Of a stretch of DNA of 64,000 nt, positions 17,643 to 26,711 are shown in pieces. Within the stretch, counting starts at the first letter, position 1, and every line of letters begins with the position of its first letter. Both the position numbers and the translations under genes were made by a program. A model generated the notes under the pieces. That model was not told the origin of the DNA. It was given only the letters and a program-made list of their open reading frames with translations, and ran no database searches. The stretch comes from Mesorhizobium qingshengii. Its GTDB lineage: Bacteria > Pseudomonadota > Alphaproteobacteria > Rhizobiales > Rhizobiaceae. The stretch is taken from NCBI RefSeq assembly GCF_027563465.1, contig NZ_JAPFQA010000004.1:344296-408295 (forward strand). The letters run 5' to 3'.

Positions 17643-18371
17643 TCAGGCCGCATTGACAAGATCGGGCTCGAATCCTTCGAACGTCATCTGGTCGGCGTAT
17701 TTGAAGGTCAGGTCGACAGCCGGCTGGTCGTGCACGGTCCAGGTGATCACTGGCATGCCGAGCTTTTCACGCACAAAGCTGACGAACCGGTTCGGCAGAT
17801 CACCGGCGGCGTAGGAAGTGAAGGCGATCTCGTGCGCCAGCATGGCGAAATGTGCCTCGATCAGCTGGTTTTCCTTGCCATAGGCGGTCAATCCGGCCGG
17901 AATGCCCGGCGCGTGTTTGGAAAAATCGCGGATCAGCCAGTGATCGAACGACATGATCGCCGCTTTACCCTTGTAGCGCTTCAGGATCTTGCCGACACGC
18001 GCCACGAGGCCCTCGTCGCGGCCGGGAACCCCTTTCAACTCCACCACCATCGGTACGCGGCCATCGACCAGGTCGAGCGCTTCCCGCAGCGTCGGCACAT
18101 GGTCAGCCGTGCCACCGACTTTCAGCGCACCCATCTCAGCCGCGGTGCGCTGCCAGACGAAGCCGTCCTGTCCGGTCAGCCTTTGCAGGTCGCCATCATG
18201 GATGATGACGGGAACGCCGTCAGACGACAGATGCACGTCGCATTCGATGGCATAGCCGCGCTCGGCCGCCGCAGCGAAAGCGGAAAGCGTGTTTTCCCAT
18301 CGCGTCTTGTTCATGTCGTGGAAGCCGCGATGGGCGACGGGCCGGGCGGTCAGCCAGGATAGGTCGGTCAT
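17643..18371 (-). CDS. glycerophosphodiester phosphodiesterase
   Basis: A 242-residue GDPD-family TIM-barrel enzyme, which hydrolyses glycerophosphodiesters to glycerol-3-phosphate and an alcohol. The catalytic and metal-site motifs are visible: AHRGFHD near residue 12, WENTLSAF, IECDVHLSSDGVPVIIHDGDLQRLTG, and MVVELKG. There is no signal peptide, so it should be cytosolic. I chose the ATG at 18371 because GGAG lies seven bases upstream; an ATG at 18389 overlaps the RidA stop (ATGA) and would add six residues. Either way the gene is coupled to the upstream ridA-like gene. Confidence 0.92.
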   Translation of the reverse strand: MTDLSWLTARPVAHRGFHDMNKTRWENTLSAFAAAAERGYAIECDVHLSSDGVPVIIHDGDLQRLTGQDGFVWQRTAAEMGALKVGGTADHVPTLREALDLVDGRVPMVVELKGVPGRDEGLVARVGKILKRYKGKAAIMSFDHWLIRDFSKHAPGIPAGLTAYGKENQLIEAHFAMLAHEIAFTSYAAGDLPNRFVSFVREKLGMPVITWTVHDQPAVDLTFKYADQMTFEGFEPDLVNAA

Positions 18372-18385
18372 GGTTGTCTCCTGGC

Positions 18386-18850
18386 TCATTCGACTTCGAA
18401 GATCGCTTCGATCTCCACTGCGGCATTAAGCGGCAGGGACGCCGTGCCGACGGCGGAGCGGGCATGCTTGCCGCGCTCGCCGAGTGCCGCGACCAGGAAA
18501 TCGGAGGCGCCGTTGGCGACCAGATGCTGTTCGACAAAATCCGGCGTGGAGGCGACGAAGACGGTGATCTTCACCAGGCGGCGGATTTTCTCGAGGTCGC
18601 CGAGTGCGGCCTTGGCCTGCGCCAGGATGTTGATCGCGCAGTACTTTGCCGCGTCCTTGCCGGCCGCGGTGTCGGCATCCCGGCCAAGCGGGCCGCTCGC
18701 CTGCAGCTTGCCGTCCTTGAGCGGCAACTGTCCGGCGGTGAACAGCAGGTTGCCGGTTCTGCAATAGGGCACGTAGTTGGCGGCGGGCGCGGCGGCGACA
18801 GGAAGTGTCACGCCCAGATCGCTTAGCCGCTTTTCGATTGTCTCACTCAT
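18386..18850 (-). CDS. RidA family protein (YjgF/YER057c/UK114)
   Basis: A 154-residue RidA-superfamily protein. Recognisable blocks are GNLLFTAGQLPLKDGKLQ, AKYCAINILAQAKAALGDLEKI, LVKITVFVASTPDFVEQHLVANGASDF, and ARSAVGTASLPLNAAVEIEAIFEVE. Archetypal RidA deaminates reactive enamine/imine intermediates. This is the longer subgroup with a VTLPVAAAPAANYVPY N-terminus, so the exact activity may differ from canonical RidA. The stop overlaps a possible start of the downstream phosphodiesterase gene, indicating an operon. Confidence 0.92.
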   Translation of the reverse strand: MSETIEKRLSDLGVTLPVAAAPAANYVPYCRTGNLLFTAGQLPLKDGKLQASGPLGRDADTAAGKDAAKYCAINILAQAKAALGDLEKIRRLVKITVFVASTPDFVEQHLVANGASDFLVAALGERGKHARSAVGTASLPLNAAVEIEAIFEVE

Positions 18851-18988
18851 TGGTTTTCCCTATTGCTGGAAGGCGCCGCGCTGGCCGGGCCGAAATTGCT
18901 ATTTTTGCCTCGCTTCCGCCACGACTTTTTTTAAGCTGGACCATCTTTCCCTGCGGCCTGCCACCAGCCGCGACGATCGGAGCACCTC

Positions 18989-19816
18989 ATGCGCGCAATG
19001 CGCTTTGCATTTCCTGCCGTTCTGTTATCGGCGGTCTTCTCGATGGGCCCTGCTTTTGCCGTGCCGGCACTGCAAGCGCATCGCGCTGTTTACGACCTCA
19101 CGCTCGACAAGGCTTCCGATCGCTCTGGGATAACAGGCATATCCGGCCGCATGGTCTATGAGTTCAACGGCTCGGCTTGCGAAGGCTATACGGTGAAATT
19201 CCGCTTCGTCACCCAGATCGTCACCGCCGACAACACGAGGCTGACGGACCAGCAGACGACCACTTTCGAAGATGCGGAAGGCAAGACATTCTCGTTCGTG
19301 ACGAAATCCTTCGTCGACCAGAACCTCGACAAGGAGGTCAAGGGCATCGCGACGAAAGAGACAAAGGGGCTCAAGGTCGATATCGACAAGCCCGAAAAGA
19401 ACAGCCTCGAGCTGGCCGCGACCCAGTTTCCGACGCAGCATCTGGTCGAGCTGATCGGCAAGGCCGAGAAGGGCGAGAGCTTCTATGAAACCAACCTGTT
19501 CGACGGCTCCGAGGACGCCAACAAGGTGATGACCACCACTGTCGTGGTCGGCAAGAAAACCGATGCCGACAAGACCGACCCGGAGGCGCCGGCGCTGGCG
19601 AAGCTCGCCACCGACAAATACTGGCCGGTCGAGATCGCCTATTTCGACGGTACCGACAAGTCAGGCGAAGAGGTGCCCGAATACCGGATCAGCTTCAAGC
19701 TGCATGAGAACGGCATCACCCGCGACCTCGTCATGGACTATGGCGACTTCTCGATGACGGGAAAGCTGGTCAATCTTTCATTGTTCGACCAGTCGAAAGC
19801 CTGCCCCACGAAATAG
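18989..19816 (+). CDS. eipB: cell envelope integrity protein EipB (DUF1849)
   Basis: A 275-residue secreted protein with a signal peptide of about 25 residues ending at FAVPA. The DUF1849 family begins with LQAHRAVYDLTLDKASDRSGI and shows GRMVYEFNGSACEGYTVKFRFVTQI; two cysteines (in SACEGY and in the C-terminal KACPTK) could form the disulfide that EipB is known to have. In Brucella, EipB is a periplasmic beta-spiral protein needed for envelope integrity. Role here is inferred from the family. It stands alone between the minus-strand ridA pair and the acyltransferase-like gene. Confidence 0.88.
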   Translation: MRAMRFAFPAVLLSAVFSMGPAFAVPALQAHRAVYDLTLDKASDRSGITGISGRMVYEFNGSACEGYTVKFRFVTQIVTADNTRLTDQQTTTFEDAEGKTFSFVTKSFVDQNLDKEVKGIATKETKGLKVDIDKPEKNSLELAATQFPTQHLVELIGKAEKGESFYETNLFDGSEDANKVMTTTVVVGKKTDADKTDPEAPALAKLATDKYWPVEIAYFDGTDKSGEEVPEYRISFKLHENGITRDLVMDYGDFSMTGKLVNLSLFDQSKACPTK

Positions 19817-19927
19817 TGCCGTGGCTGACGCTTTTGACTAACCTCGACACGGCGCCCGCGCGGTCAAGGACTTGAACGCGCCGCAATTGCTTCTCACCTT
19901 CTCTCTCGGATTTTGCGGGGGAGCAGC

Positions 19928-21226
19928 TTGAGCAGGATCGATGTTTTCGTGGCGCCAAGGCCCAACCCGGCGCTGATCAACATCATGACGTCGGTCAACC
20001 GGATCGTCATGCTGCGGGGTGTCCCGGGCCTTCGCGATATCTTGCCGTTCAACCGCCTGGCCGGGTTGCGCGGCGTCGCCAACATCCGTCACATCGATTT
20101 TCCCGATGCCGACCTTCAGCGGCTGCGGGCCAGTTGCGGTACAGGCAAGGCCACCTTCATCACGCCCAATCATCCCGAGTTCTTCACCGACTGGATGATC
20201 GACAAGGAGATCGTGTCGCAGGTCAGCCCGCTCACGGCCTCCTGGGCGACGAACGGTGTCGTCAACGGTCTCGGCCGGCTGATGCAGAAATTCTGGCTGG
20301 CCAACAACCTGATCGCCCAGATACCCGGCAACAGCGCTGCCGCCAGGGAGCACTCGGTGGCCTGGGCCGTGAAAGGACATGGCGTGCTCCTGCACCCCGA
20401 AGGCGGCGTCGGCTGGCACGGCAATGTCGTTGCGCCATTGCTGCCGGGCGCCGTGGAAATGGGGCTCGAAGCTCTCAGGCAGGGGCGGGCGGCTGATCCG
20501 AATTTCAAGGTCTGGATCGCGCCGGTGGTCTGGAAACTCGCCTTCACCGGGAATGTGGAGCGGGCGCTGGCAAAGGAGTGCGCCTATGTCGAGCGAAATC
20601 TGAAAATCGAGCGCAACCCCACCGACACGCTGCCGCAGCGCATCCATCAAATCTATTCGATGCTGCTGGCCCGCGATGAGGCCGCCTGGGCCATGCCATC
20701 CGACGAAAGCGCACCCTATGCCGAGCGCCAGCAGGTGTTGCTGCTCGCGCTGGGCCGCCGGCTTGGTGAAGCCATCTCATTCGACGCTGCCGACGCCCCC
20801 ATCGCCGAGCTTCTGCGGCGGTCGCGCCGCTGGCAGCGCGAGAACGCCGGCGATGTCGAACGTCAGAAGCGGGTCCGCGCGCTCGCCGACACGATCCAGA
20901 GATTGCAACGTGTCGGGTCCTGGGCGTCGGCCAATCCGAGCATCACGCAGGAGGAGATCGCCGAACATCTGAAACGGATTCGCAACGACTATTGCAGGAG
21001 CGGACTGCGCGACACGATGAACCGGTTCATTCCGCAGCCGGTCGGGCCGCGTTGCGCCCATATCCGGGTGCCCGATCCACTTGGTCTGCATGCCTATGCC
21101 GGCTCGGTCGAGGATGCGGTTGCCGAGTTGCACCGGCGTATGCAGGAAACAGTGACCGGCACGGTGGTGGAAGTCGAGGCCGGTCGCGGCTTCATTTTCC
21201 ATCCGAATCCCTTCTATCATCGCTAG
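19928..21226 (+). CDS. lysophospholipid acyltransferase-like protein
   Basis: A 432-residue protein whose N-terminal half looks like a PlsC-type glycerolipid acyltransferase: TPNHPEFFTDW (about residues 79-89) in the position of the NHX4D motif, and VLLHPEGGVGWHG where the substrate-binding EG motif is expected. The spacing between His and Asp is five residues, not four. The C-terminal half is helical, with no family that I recognise. No strong membrane span is visible. I chose the TTG at 19928 because GGGGGAG lies just upstream; another TTG at 19913 would add five residues. Substrate unknown. Confidence 0.7.
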   Translation: MSRIDVFVAPRPNPALINIMTSVNRIVMLRGVPGLRDILPFNRLAGLRGVANIRHIDFPDADLQRLRASCGTGKATFITPNHPEFFTDWMIDKEIVSQVSPLTASWATNGVVNGLGRLMQKFWLANNLIAQIPGNSAAAREHSVAWAVKGHGVLLHPEGGVGWHGNVVAPLLPGAVEMGLEALRQGRAADPNFKVWIAPVVWKLAFTGNVERALAKECAYVERNLKIERNPTDTLPQRIHQIYSMLLARDEAAWAMPSDESAPYAERQQVLLLALGRRLGEAISFDAADAPIAELLRRSRRWQRENAGDVERQKRVRALADTIQRLQRVGSWASANPSITQEEIAEHLKRIRNDYCRSGLRDTMNRFIPQPVGPRCAHIRVPDPLGLHAYAGSVEDAVAELHRRMQETVTGTVVEVEAGRGFIFHPNPFYHR

Positions 21227-21269
21227 GCGGGTTCCGACCGGCGCGAACTGAAGGAATGCGGCGAGCCTC

Positions 21270-21548
21270 ATGGCGGTCTATGTCGACGCGGCGATCTGGA
21301 AATGGGTTGGTCATCGCTGGTGCCATCTGCTCGCCGACGACACCGACGAGTTGCATCGCTTCGCCGCGGAGCTTGGCATCAAGCGCTCATCCTACCAGGG
21401 ACCACCCAAGACATCGGCGCCGCACTATGACATAACCGGCTTCGAGCGCGACCGCGCGGTGCGGCTCGGCGCCATCGAATGCAGCCGCGAGGAGATCGTC
21501 GCGATCTTCAGGCGGGTGAGGGTGCCGAACGGCAAGGTAAAGCGCTGA
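21270..21548 (+). CDS. DUF4031 family protein
   Basis: A 92-residue protein of the DUF4031 family, full length. Typical features are [20 protein letters not shown] at the start, the histidine-rich first third, [20 protein letters not shown] and the basic C-terminal [12 protein letters not shown]. The function is unknown. It lies 43 bases after the acyltransferase-like gene and ends before the rpsB promoter region. Confidence 0.88.
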   Translation: MAVYVDAAIWKWVGHRWCHLLADDTDELHRFAAELGIKRSSYQGPPKTSAPHYDITGFERDRAVRLGAIECSREEIVAIFRRVRVPNGKVKR

Positions 21549-21594
21549 CGGCAGGGCGCGCATCGTCGCACGCCGGACCACAGAAGCCACACGA

Positions 21595-21623
21595 CTTGCG
21601 TTTGTCGCGCATCCCCTCTATAT
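21595..21623 (+). promoter_or_regulatory. predicted rpsB-tsf promoter
   Basis: CTTGCG (21595-21600) and CTATAT (21618-21623) with a 17-base spacer match the alphaproteobacterial housekeeping promoter pattern. It would give a leader of about 120 bases before rpsB. Confidence 0.55.
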
Positions 21624-21639
21624 GCGCGCTCATTCCACA

Positions 21640-21730
21640 CACGGACTTTGGTGTCTGCCCGGGAGAAATCCGGCTGAAACCTCCGGTGGCGTTCGAGGAC
21701 AAAGTCCAAGAATGCCTGTGTCCGTGGAGG
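21640..21730 (+). promoter_or_regulatory. candidate structured mRNA leader of rpsB
   Basis: GGACTTTG (21643-21650) is exactly complementary to CAAAGTCC (21700-21707). CACGGAC (21640-21646) is exactly complementary to GTCCGTG (21720-21726). The two pairings share bases and exclude each other. Between them lie CCGG-rich helices. Such alternatives upstream of a ribosomal protein gene suggest autoregulation by S2, which is known for rpsB in other bacteria. Not verified by folding. Confidence 0.45.
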
Positions 21731-21751
21731 CTAACCGGAAAGGAAATAAGA

Positions 21752-22534
21752 ATGGCTCTGCCTGATTTCAGCATGCGCCAGCTTTTGGAAGCTGGCATTC
21801 ACTTCGGCCACCAGACCCACCGCTGGAACCCGAAGATGGCGCCCTACATCTATGGCGCTCGCAACAACATCCACATCATCGACCTCTCGCAGACGGTGCC
21901 TTTGCTGCACCAGGCGTTGAAGCAGGTTTCCGACACTGTCGCCAAGGGCGGCCGCGTGCTGTTCGTCGGCACCAAGCGCCAGGCTTCGGACATTGTTGCC
22001 GACGCCGCTCAGCGTTCGGCCCAGTATTATGTCAACTCCCGCTGGCTTGGCGGCATGCTGACCAACTGGAAGACGATCTCGAACTCGATCCGGCGCCTGC
22101 GCAAGCTCGACGAGATGCTGGCCGGCGAGGCACAGGGCCTGACCAAGAAGGAGCGCCTGAACCTCGACCGCGAACGCGAGAAGCTCGACAAGGCGCTCGG
22201 CGGCATCAAGGACATGGGCTCGACGCCCGATCTGATGTTCGTGATCGACACCAACAAGGAAGCGATCGCCATTCTCGAGGCCAAGCGCCTCGGCATTCCG
22301 GTGGTCGCCATCATCGATTCGAACTGCGATCCGGACAAGATTGATTTCCCGATCCCCGGAAATGACGACGCGGCCCGCGCCATCCAGCTGTATTGCGATC
22401 TGATCGCCAAGGCTGCGATCGACGGCATCGCCCGTCAGCAGGGCGCGCTCGGCGTCGATATCGGCGCTTCCATCGAAGCTCCGGTCGAGCCGGCGCTCGA
22501 CCCGGCCCCGGCATCGGAAACCCCCGAAGCCTGA
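21752..22534 (+). CDS. rpsB: 30S ribosomal protein S2
   Basis: A 260-residue S2 protein. Diagnostic blocks include [67 protein letters not shown], and [15 protein letters not shown]. The C-terminus has a short Ala/Pro/Glu-rich tail. S2 binds the 30S head late in assembly. The ATG at 21752 follows AAAGGAAATAAGA and starts the conserved N-terminus, although the frame is open far upstream. It is the first gene of rpsB-tsf, with a likely regulated leader. Confidence 0.98.
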   Translation: MALPDFSMRQLLEAGIHFGHQTHRWNPKMAPYIYGARNNIHIIDLSQTVPLLHQALKQVSDTVAKGGRVLFVGTKRQASDIVADAAQRSAQYYVNSRWLGGMLTNWKTISNSIRRLRKLDEMLAGEAQGLTKKERLNLDREREKLDKALGGIKDMGSTPDLMFVIDTNKEAIAILEAKRLGIPVVAIIDSNCDPDKIDFPIPGNDDAARAIQLYCDLIAKAAIDGIARQQGALGVDIGASIEAPVEPALDPAPASETPEA

Positions 22535-22539
22535 TAGTC

Positions 22540-22559
22540 GAAGGCCGGTTGCGGCCTTC
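22540..22559 (+). terminator. hairpin just after rpsB (weak terminator or attenuator)
   Basis: GAAGGCCG and CGGCCTTC form an eight-base perfect stem with a four-base loop. The following sequence is T-rich but interrupted, so it may only partly terminate and set the rpsB:tsf ratio. Confidence 0.55.
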
Positions 22560-22589
22560 ATCTTTCTCGTATTTTGGCACGCTAAACAG

Positions 22590-22616
22590 ACGCATCATCG
22601 AGTACCGATGGTGCGT
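22590..22616 (+). other. hairpin in the rpsB-tsf spacer
   Basis: ACGCATCATCG and CGATGGTGCGT pair at ten of eleven positions around the loop AGTAC. It ends 28 bases before the tsf start and has no T-run, so it is more likely an RNA processing or stability element than a terminator. Confidence 0.5.
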
Positions 22617-22643
22617 CGGTGCATTTAAAACAAAGAGGCGACA

Positions 22644-23564
22644 ATGAGCATTTCGGCTGCACAGGTCAAAGAACTCCGCGACTTGACCGGCGCGGGCATG
22701 ATGGACTGCAAGGCGGCGTTGACCGAGACCAACGGCAACATGGAAGAGGCCGTCGACTGGCTGCGCAAGAAGGGTATTTCCAAGGCCGACAAGAAGGCTG
22801 GGCGCACCGCGGCCGAGGGCCTGATCGGCGTCGACAACGGCGTGCGCGAAGCCGCCGTGGTGGAAGTCAATTCCGAGACCGACTTCGTTGCCCGCAATGC
22901 GGCGTTTCAGGAAATCGTCGCCAATGTCGCCAAGCTCGCTCTGGCCTATGGCACGACGGAGGCCGTGGCCGCCGCGAAGTATCCGGGTTCGGACAAGTCG
23001 GTTGCCGACACCATCAAGGACGCTGTCGGCACCATTGGTGAAAATATGGGCTTCCGCCGCTCCGCCAAGCTGACCGTTCCGCACGGTGCGGTCGCCAGCT
23101 ACGTCCACAACGCGGTTGCCGACGGCCTTGGCAAGCTCGGCGTGCTGGTCGCGATCGAGACCACGGGCAATGAGCATGCCGCCAACGCCTTTGGCCGCCA
23201 GGTCGCCATGCATGTCGCCGCCACCAACCCGATGGCGCTGACCGCCGAGCAGATCGATCCGGCAGCGGTCGAGCGCGAGAAGGCGATCTTCTCCGACCAG
23301 GCACGCCAGTCCGGCAAGCCGGAAGCGATCATCGAGAAGATGGTCGAGGGCCGCCTGCGCAAGTTCTATGAAGAGGTCGTGCTGCTGAAACAGGCCTTCG
23401 TGCTCAATCCCGACATCACCGTCGAGAAGGCGCTGAAGGATGCCGAGAAGGAGATCGGCGCGCCGGCCAAGATCTCGGCCTATCTCCGTTTCGCGCTGGG
23501 CGAAGGCATCGAGAAGGAAGAGACCGATTTCGCGGCGGAAGTCGCGGCGGCGGTCAAGAAGTAA
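22644..23564 (+). CDS. tsf: translation elongation factor Ts
   Basis: A 306-residue EF-Ts, the nucleotide exchange factor of EF-Tu. The N-terminal UBA-like domain shows [19 protein letters not shown] and the core shows the TDFVARN motif that inserts into EF-Tu. The C-terminal part has [18 protein letters not shown]. The length fits the alphaproteobacterial form. It lies 109 bases after rpsB in the conserved rpsB-tsf-pyrH-frr order, although here a LysR/aldo-keto reductase pair separates it from pyrH. Its last 11 bases overlap the end of the convergent LysR gene. Confidence 0.98.
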   Translation: MSISAAQVKELRDLTGAGMMDCKAALTETNGNMEEAVDWLRKKGISKADKKAGRTAAEGLIGVDNGVREAAVVEVNSETDFVARNAAFQEIVANVAKLALAYGTTEAVAAAKYPGSDKSVADTIKDAVGTIGENMGFRRSAKLTVPHGAVASYVHNAVADGLGKLGVLVAIETTGNEHAANAFGRQVAMHVAATNPMALTAEQIDPAAVEREKAIFSDQARQSGKPEAIIEKMVEGRLRKFYEEVVLLKQAFVLNPDITVEKALKDAEKEIGAPAKISAYLRFALGEGIEKEETDFAAEVAAAVKK

Positions 23565-24519
23565 GGCTGCCTTCGGGCAATTTATCCTTCTGACGAGATT
23601 TTCGGCCGGGCGTCCGCAGGGGTGCCCGGCCGATTTCTTGCGCGGTATCGATGAAGGCCCGGAGTTTCGGTGCCATGGACGCTCGGCGCGGGAAATAGAG
23701 GAAGGCTCCCGGCTCCTCGATCGAGGTCTCGCGCAGCACCTCGACCAACCGCCCCGCCTCGATATCGGCTCGCACCAGCGGTTCGAACAGATAGGCAAGG
23801 CCGATGCCGGCCAATGCCATGTCGCGCGCCGACAGCGAATCGGTGACAATGGCGCTGCCACGCGTCTCGAAGCCGATATCCTTGCCGTGGTCGGACAGAT
23901 CCCAGCGGTAGAGCGCGCGTGATCGCAGCATCCGGTAACCGATGCAGTTGTGCTGGGAGAGATCCACCAGCGTTCGCGGCTTTCCGTGTTGGCCGATATA
24001 GGCCGGGGAGGCGACAATGACTGTCCGGAACGGCGGGGTGAGGCGCACCGCCACCATGTCGTCCGCGATCATCTCGCGCAGCCGGATTCCGGCGTCGAAG
24101 CCTTCGCCGACGATATCGCTCAGGCGGTCATCGGTCACGATCTCGACCGTCACATCGGGAAAGCGCACAGCCATCGCCGACAGAACGGGCATCAGCGCCA
24201 GCGGCAAGGCCAGTCGTGGTGCATTGATCTTGAGAAGCCCGCTCGCCCTGCCCTTGATCGAGCGAATGCGCTCGATCCTGTCCGCGATGTCCTTCAGCGC
24301 CGGTTCCGCCGCGGCCACAAGCGCCTCGCCGGCCTCGGTCAAGCCGACGCTGCGCGTCGTTCGGGCAAACAACGGCTGGCCGATCCGTTCCTCCACCAGC
24401 CGCACCGCATGGCTGACGGCGGACGGGCTCATGCCAAGTTCGGCGGCGGCTAGCGCGAAGCCGCCGCGCCGCGCAACGGCGACGACGACGGGAAGGTGGC
24501 TGAGGAGATCACGATCCAT
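23554..24519 (-). CDS. LysR family transcriptional regulator
   Basis: A 321-residue LysR-type regulator. The N-terminal winged helix-turn-helix reads [52 protein letters not shown] (residues about 12-63). The rest is a periplasmic-binding-like effector domain, including the [26 protein letters not shown] block of the CrgA/PecT-like branch. It is divergent from the aldo/keto reductase gene, and this layout suggests it controls that gene. The intergenic region has imperfect repeats around CATGCATGATATCGCATAG, where a LysR operator might lie. Effector unknown. Confidence 0.93.
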   Translation of the reverse strand: MDRDLLSHLPVVVAVARRGGFALAAAELGMSPSAVSHAVRLVEERIGQPLFARTTRSVGLTEAGEALVAAAEPALKDIADRIERIRSIKGRASGLLKINAPRLALPLALMPVLSAMAVRFPDVTVEIVTDDRLSDIVGEGFDAGIRLREMIADDMVAVRLTPPFRTVIVASPAYIGQHGKPRTLVDLSQHNCIGYRMLRSRALYRWDLSDHGKDIGFETRGSAIVTDSLSARDMALAGIGLAYLFEPLVRADIEAGRLVEVLRETSIEEPGAFLYFPRRASMAPKLRAFIDTAQEIGRAPLRTPGRKSRQKDKLPEGSLTS

Positions 24520-24625
24520 TCATGCATGATATCGCATAGTCCATGCGGATAATACACCCTTATCAACCGGGACGGGCGGGAGCATCTACGCCGCATCGCC
24601 GCAATTGGCGAAGCAGGAGACAATG

Positions 24626-25729
24626 ATGACCATGTACTACACCCTCGGCCGCAGCGGCTTGCGTGTCAGCAGGCTCGCGCTCGGCACCATGACTTTCGGT
24701 ACGGAATGGGGCTGGGGCGCCGACAAGGAGACGGCGCGCGCCCTGGTCGACGCCTATCTCGAGGCAGGCGGCAATTTGTTCGACACCGCCGACCTCTACA
24801 CCGGAGGCACGGCCGAAACCTGGCTTGGCGAATTCATCGCCGAGCGCGGACTGCGCGATAAAGCGGTCATCGCCACGAAATTTACCTACAACGCCGAACC
24901 CGGCAACCCCAATGCCGGCGGCAATGGCCGCAAGACGATAATACGAGCCGTTGAGGGTTCCCTGAAACGGCTAGGCACCGACTACATCGATCTCTACATC
25001 CTTCACACCTGGGACAGGCTGACACCGCCCGAAGAGGTGATGCGCACGTTGGACGACCTGGTTCGTGCCGGAAAGATCCGCCATGTCGGTCTGTCGAACG
25101 TGCCGGCCTGGTATGCGAGCCGGGCCCAGGCCGTGGCCGAGCATCGCGGCTACGAGCCGGTTTCGGCGCTGCAGCTCGAATATTCGCTGGCCGAGCGCAA
25201 CATCGAGCATGAATTCGTGCCATTCGGCACCCGCCATGGCGCCGGCATCATGGTCTGGAGCCCGTTGGCGAGCGGCCTTCTCAGCGGGAAATACCGTTCC
25301 GGCGCGGACGGCAAGGCAAGTGGCAGGCTGGAAACGATGCGCGGTTCGACCAATCCCGGTTTCCAGAAATTCAACGACCGCAATTGGGAAATCGTCGCCG
25401 AACTGGAGAAGGTCGCCGATCAGATCGGCCGCAGCATGGCCCAGGTCGCGGTGAACTGGGCCGCGACCAGCCCCGGCATTGCGTCCGTGATCATCGGCGC
25501 GACCAAACTGGATCAGCTCAAGAACAATCTGGGCGCGCTCGATTTCGACATTCCGGCGGACCTGCGGGCGCGTCTCGATACCGTCAGCAAGCCGGTCACG
25601 CCCTTTCCCTATTCGTTCTTTGGCGCCGAGATCCAGGGCGGCATAACGGGAGGATTGGCCGTCGGCGACAAGCCGCTCGGCTACACGCCCGACCTTTTGA
25701 TGCAGGGCAGCTTTGCCGGCGTTTCCTAG
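24626..25729 (+). CDS. aldo/keto reductase
   Basis: A 367-residue NADPH-dependent oxidoreductase. The catalytic tetrad is recognisable in FDTADLYTGG (Asp, Tyr), VIATKFTY (Lys) and LYILHTWD (His). Other family blocks are GRSGLRVSRLALGTMTFG, HVGLSNVPAW, SVIIGATKLDQLKNNL. The substrate is unknown; many such enzymes reduce aldehydes or sugars. AGGAG at 24615-24619 favours the ATG at 24626; the ATGs at 24623 and 24632 are close alternatives. The divergent LysR gene is the likely regulator. A perfect GC-rich hairpin follows the stop. Confidence 0.92.
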   Translation: MTMYYTLGRSGLRVSRLALGTMTFGTEWGWGADKETARALVDAYLEAGGNLFDTADLYTGGTAETWLGEFIAERGLRDKAVIATKFTYNAEPGNPNAGGNGRKTIIRAVEGSLKRLGTDYIDLYILHTWDRLTPPEEVMRTLDDLVRAGKIRHVGLSNVPAWYASRAQAVAEHRGYEPVSALQLEYSLAERNIEHEFVPFGTRHGAGIMVWSPLASGLLSGKYRSGADGKASGRLETMRGSTNPGFQKFNDRNWEIVAELEKVADQIGRSMAQVAVNWAATSPGIASVIIGATKLDQLKNNLGALDFDIPADLRARLDTVSKPVTPFPYSFFGAEIQGGITGGLAVGDKPLGYTPDLLMQGSFAGVS

Positions 25730-25754
25730 AAGATCGTCCCTGGATTTCCGCCTT

Positions 25755-25780
25755 GGGCGCCGCGTGACATCGCGGCGCCC
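25755..25780 (+). terminator. GC-rich hairpin after the aldo/keto reductase gene
   Basis: GGGCGCCGCG and CGCGGCGCCC form a perfect ten-base stem with a six-base loop. Only a short T-poor stretch follows, so termination strength is uncertain. Confidence 0.6.
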
Positions 25781-25877
25781 TTCGTGTATCGGAAAACGGC
25801 ATCGCGCCATTGTCGGGGCGGCGCCTGCGCGAGGGTAGCCACCCTGAACGCGCCATACGCAAAATGACGAGGCCCAG

Positions 25878-26600
25878 ATGACGGTGAAGCCCCTCTACCG
25901 ACGTGTCTTGCTGAAAGCGTCGGGCGAAGCATTGATGGGCGAACAGCATTTCGGCATCGACGTATCCGTCGTCGATCGTATCGCCGGCGACATCGCCGAG
26001 GCTCGCGCCTTGGGCATCGAGGTCGGCGTCGTCATCGGCGGCGGCAACATCTTTCGCGGCGTGGCCGTCGCCTCCAAGGGCGGCGATCGCGTCACCGGCG
26101 ACCACATGGGCATGCTTGCCACGGTCATCAATTCGCTGGCGCTGCGCACGTCGCTGAACAAGATCGGCGTCGACGCCGTGGTGCTTTCCGCGATCGCCAT
26201 GCCCGAGCTCTGCGAGAGCTTTTCGCAACGCCAGGCGACCGCCTACATGAACCAGGGCAAGGTGGTGATCTTTGCCGGCGGCACCGGCAATCCGTTCTTC
26301 ACCACTGATTCGGCGGCGGCACTGCGCGCGGCGGAAATCGGCGCCGACGCGCTGTTCAAGGGCACGCAGGTCGACGGTGTCTACTCGGCCGACCCGAAGA
26401 AGGACCCGAATGCGACGCGTTTCGAGCGCATCAGCCATGGCGAAGTCATAAAACGCGGCCTCTCCATCATGGATACGGCAGCGATTGCACTTGCGCGTGA
26501 AAACAACATTCCGATAATCGTCTATTCGATCCACGAAAAGGGTGGTTTTGGCGATATTCTGAGGGGCGGCGGCCGCTGCACGGTCGTCGCGGACGATTGA
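25878..26600 (+). CDS. pyrH: UMP kinase
   Basis: A 240-residue bacterial UMP kinase, which phosphorylates UMP to UDP and is a hexamer regulated by GTP and UTP. Blocks visible are YRRVLLKASGEALMG at the N-terminus, GVVIGGGNIFRG, DHMGMLATVINSLAL, FAGGTGNPFFTTDSAAALRA, and KGTQVDGVYSADPKKDP. It starts the pyrH-frr-uppS-cdsA-rseP-bamA series and precedes frr by 111 bases, which hold a degenerate repeat remnant. Confidence 0.97.
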   Translation: MTVKPLYRRVLLKASGEALMGEQHFGIDVSVVDRIAGDIAEARALGIEVGVVIGGGNIFRGVAVASKGGDRVTGDHMGMLATVINSLALRTSLNKIGVDAVVLSAIAMPELCESFSQRQATAYMNQGKVVIFAGGTGNPFFTTDSAAALRAAEIGADALFKGTQVDGVYSADPKKDPNATRFERISHGEVIKRGLSIMDTAAIALARENNIPIIVYSIHEKGGFGDILRGGGRCTVVADD

Positions 26601-26608
26601 TCCGGGGC

Positions 26609-26655
26609 CGGATCCCGAAAAAAGGGAAACCGGCTTTCGAAAATCAGGCTCGAAC
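26609..26655 (+). repeat. degenerate fragment possibly related to the dispersed repeat
   Basis: GATCCCGAAAAAAGGGAAAC followed by CGGCTTTCGAAAATC has the same CCCGAAAA...GGAAxCG.TTT..AAA order as the repeats at 3943 and 51333, but only over about 45 bases and with many differences. It lies between pyrH and frr. Confidence 0.35.
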
Positions 26656-26711
26656 ACGGGGTCTTGCCCCCGAAGCAGTGAACCCGCGTCAGACGGGTCG
26701 AGGAGACTAGG

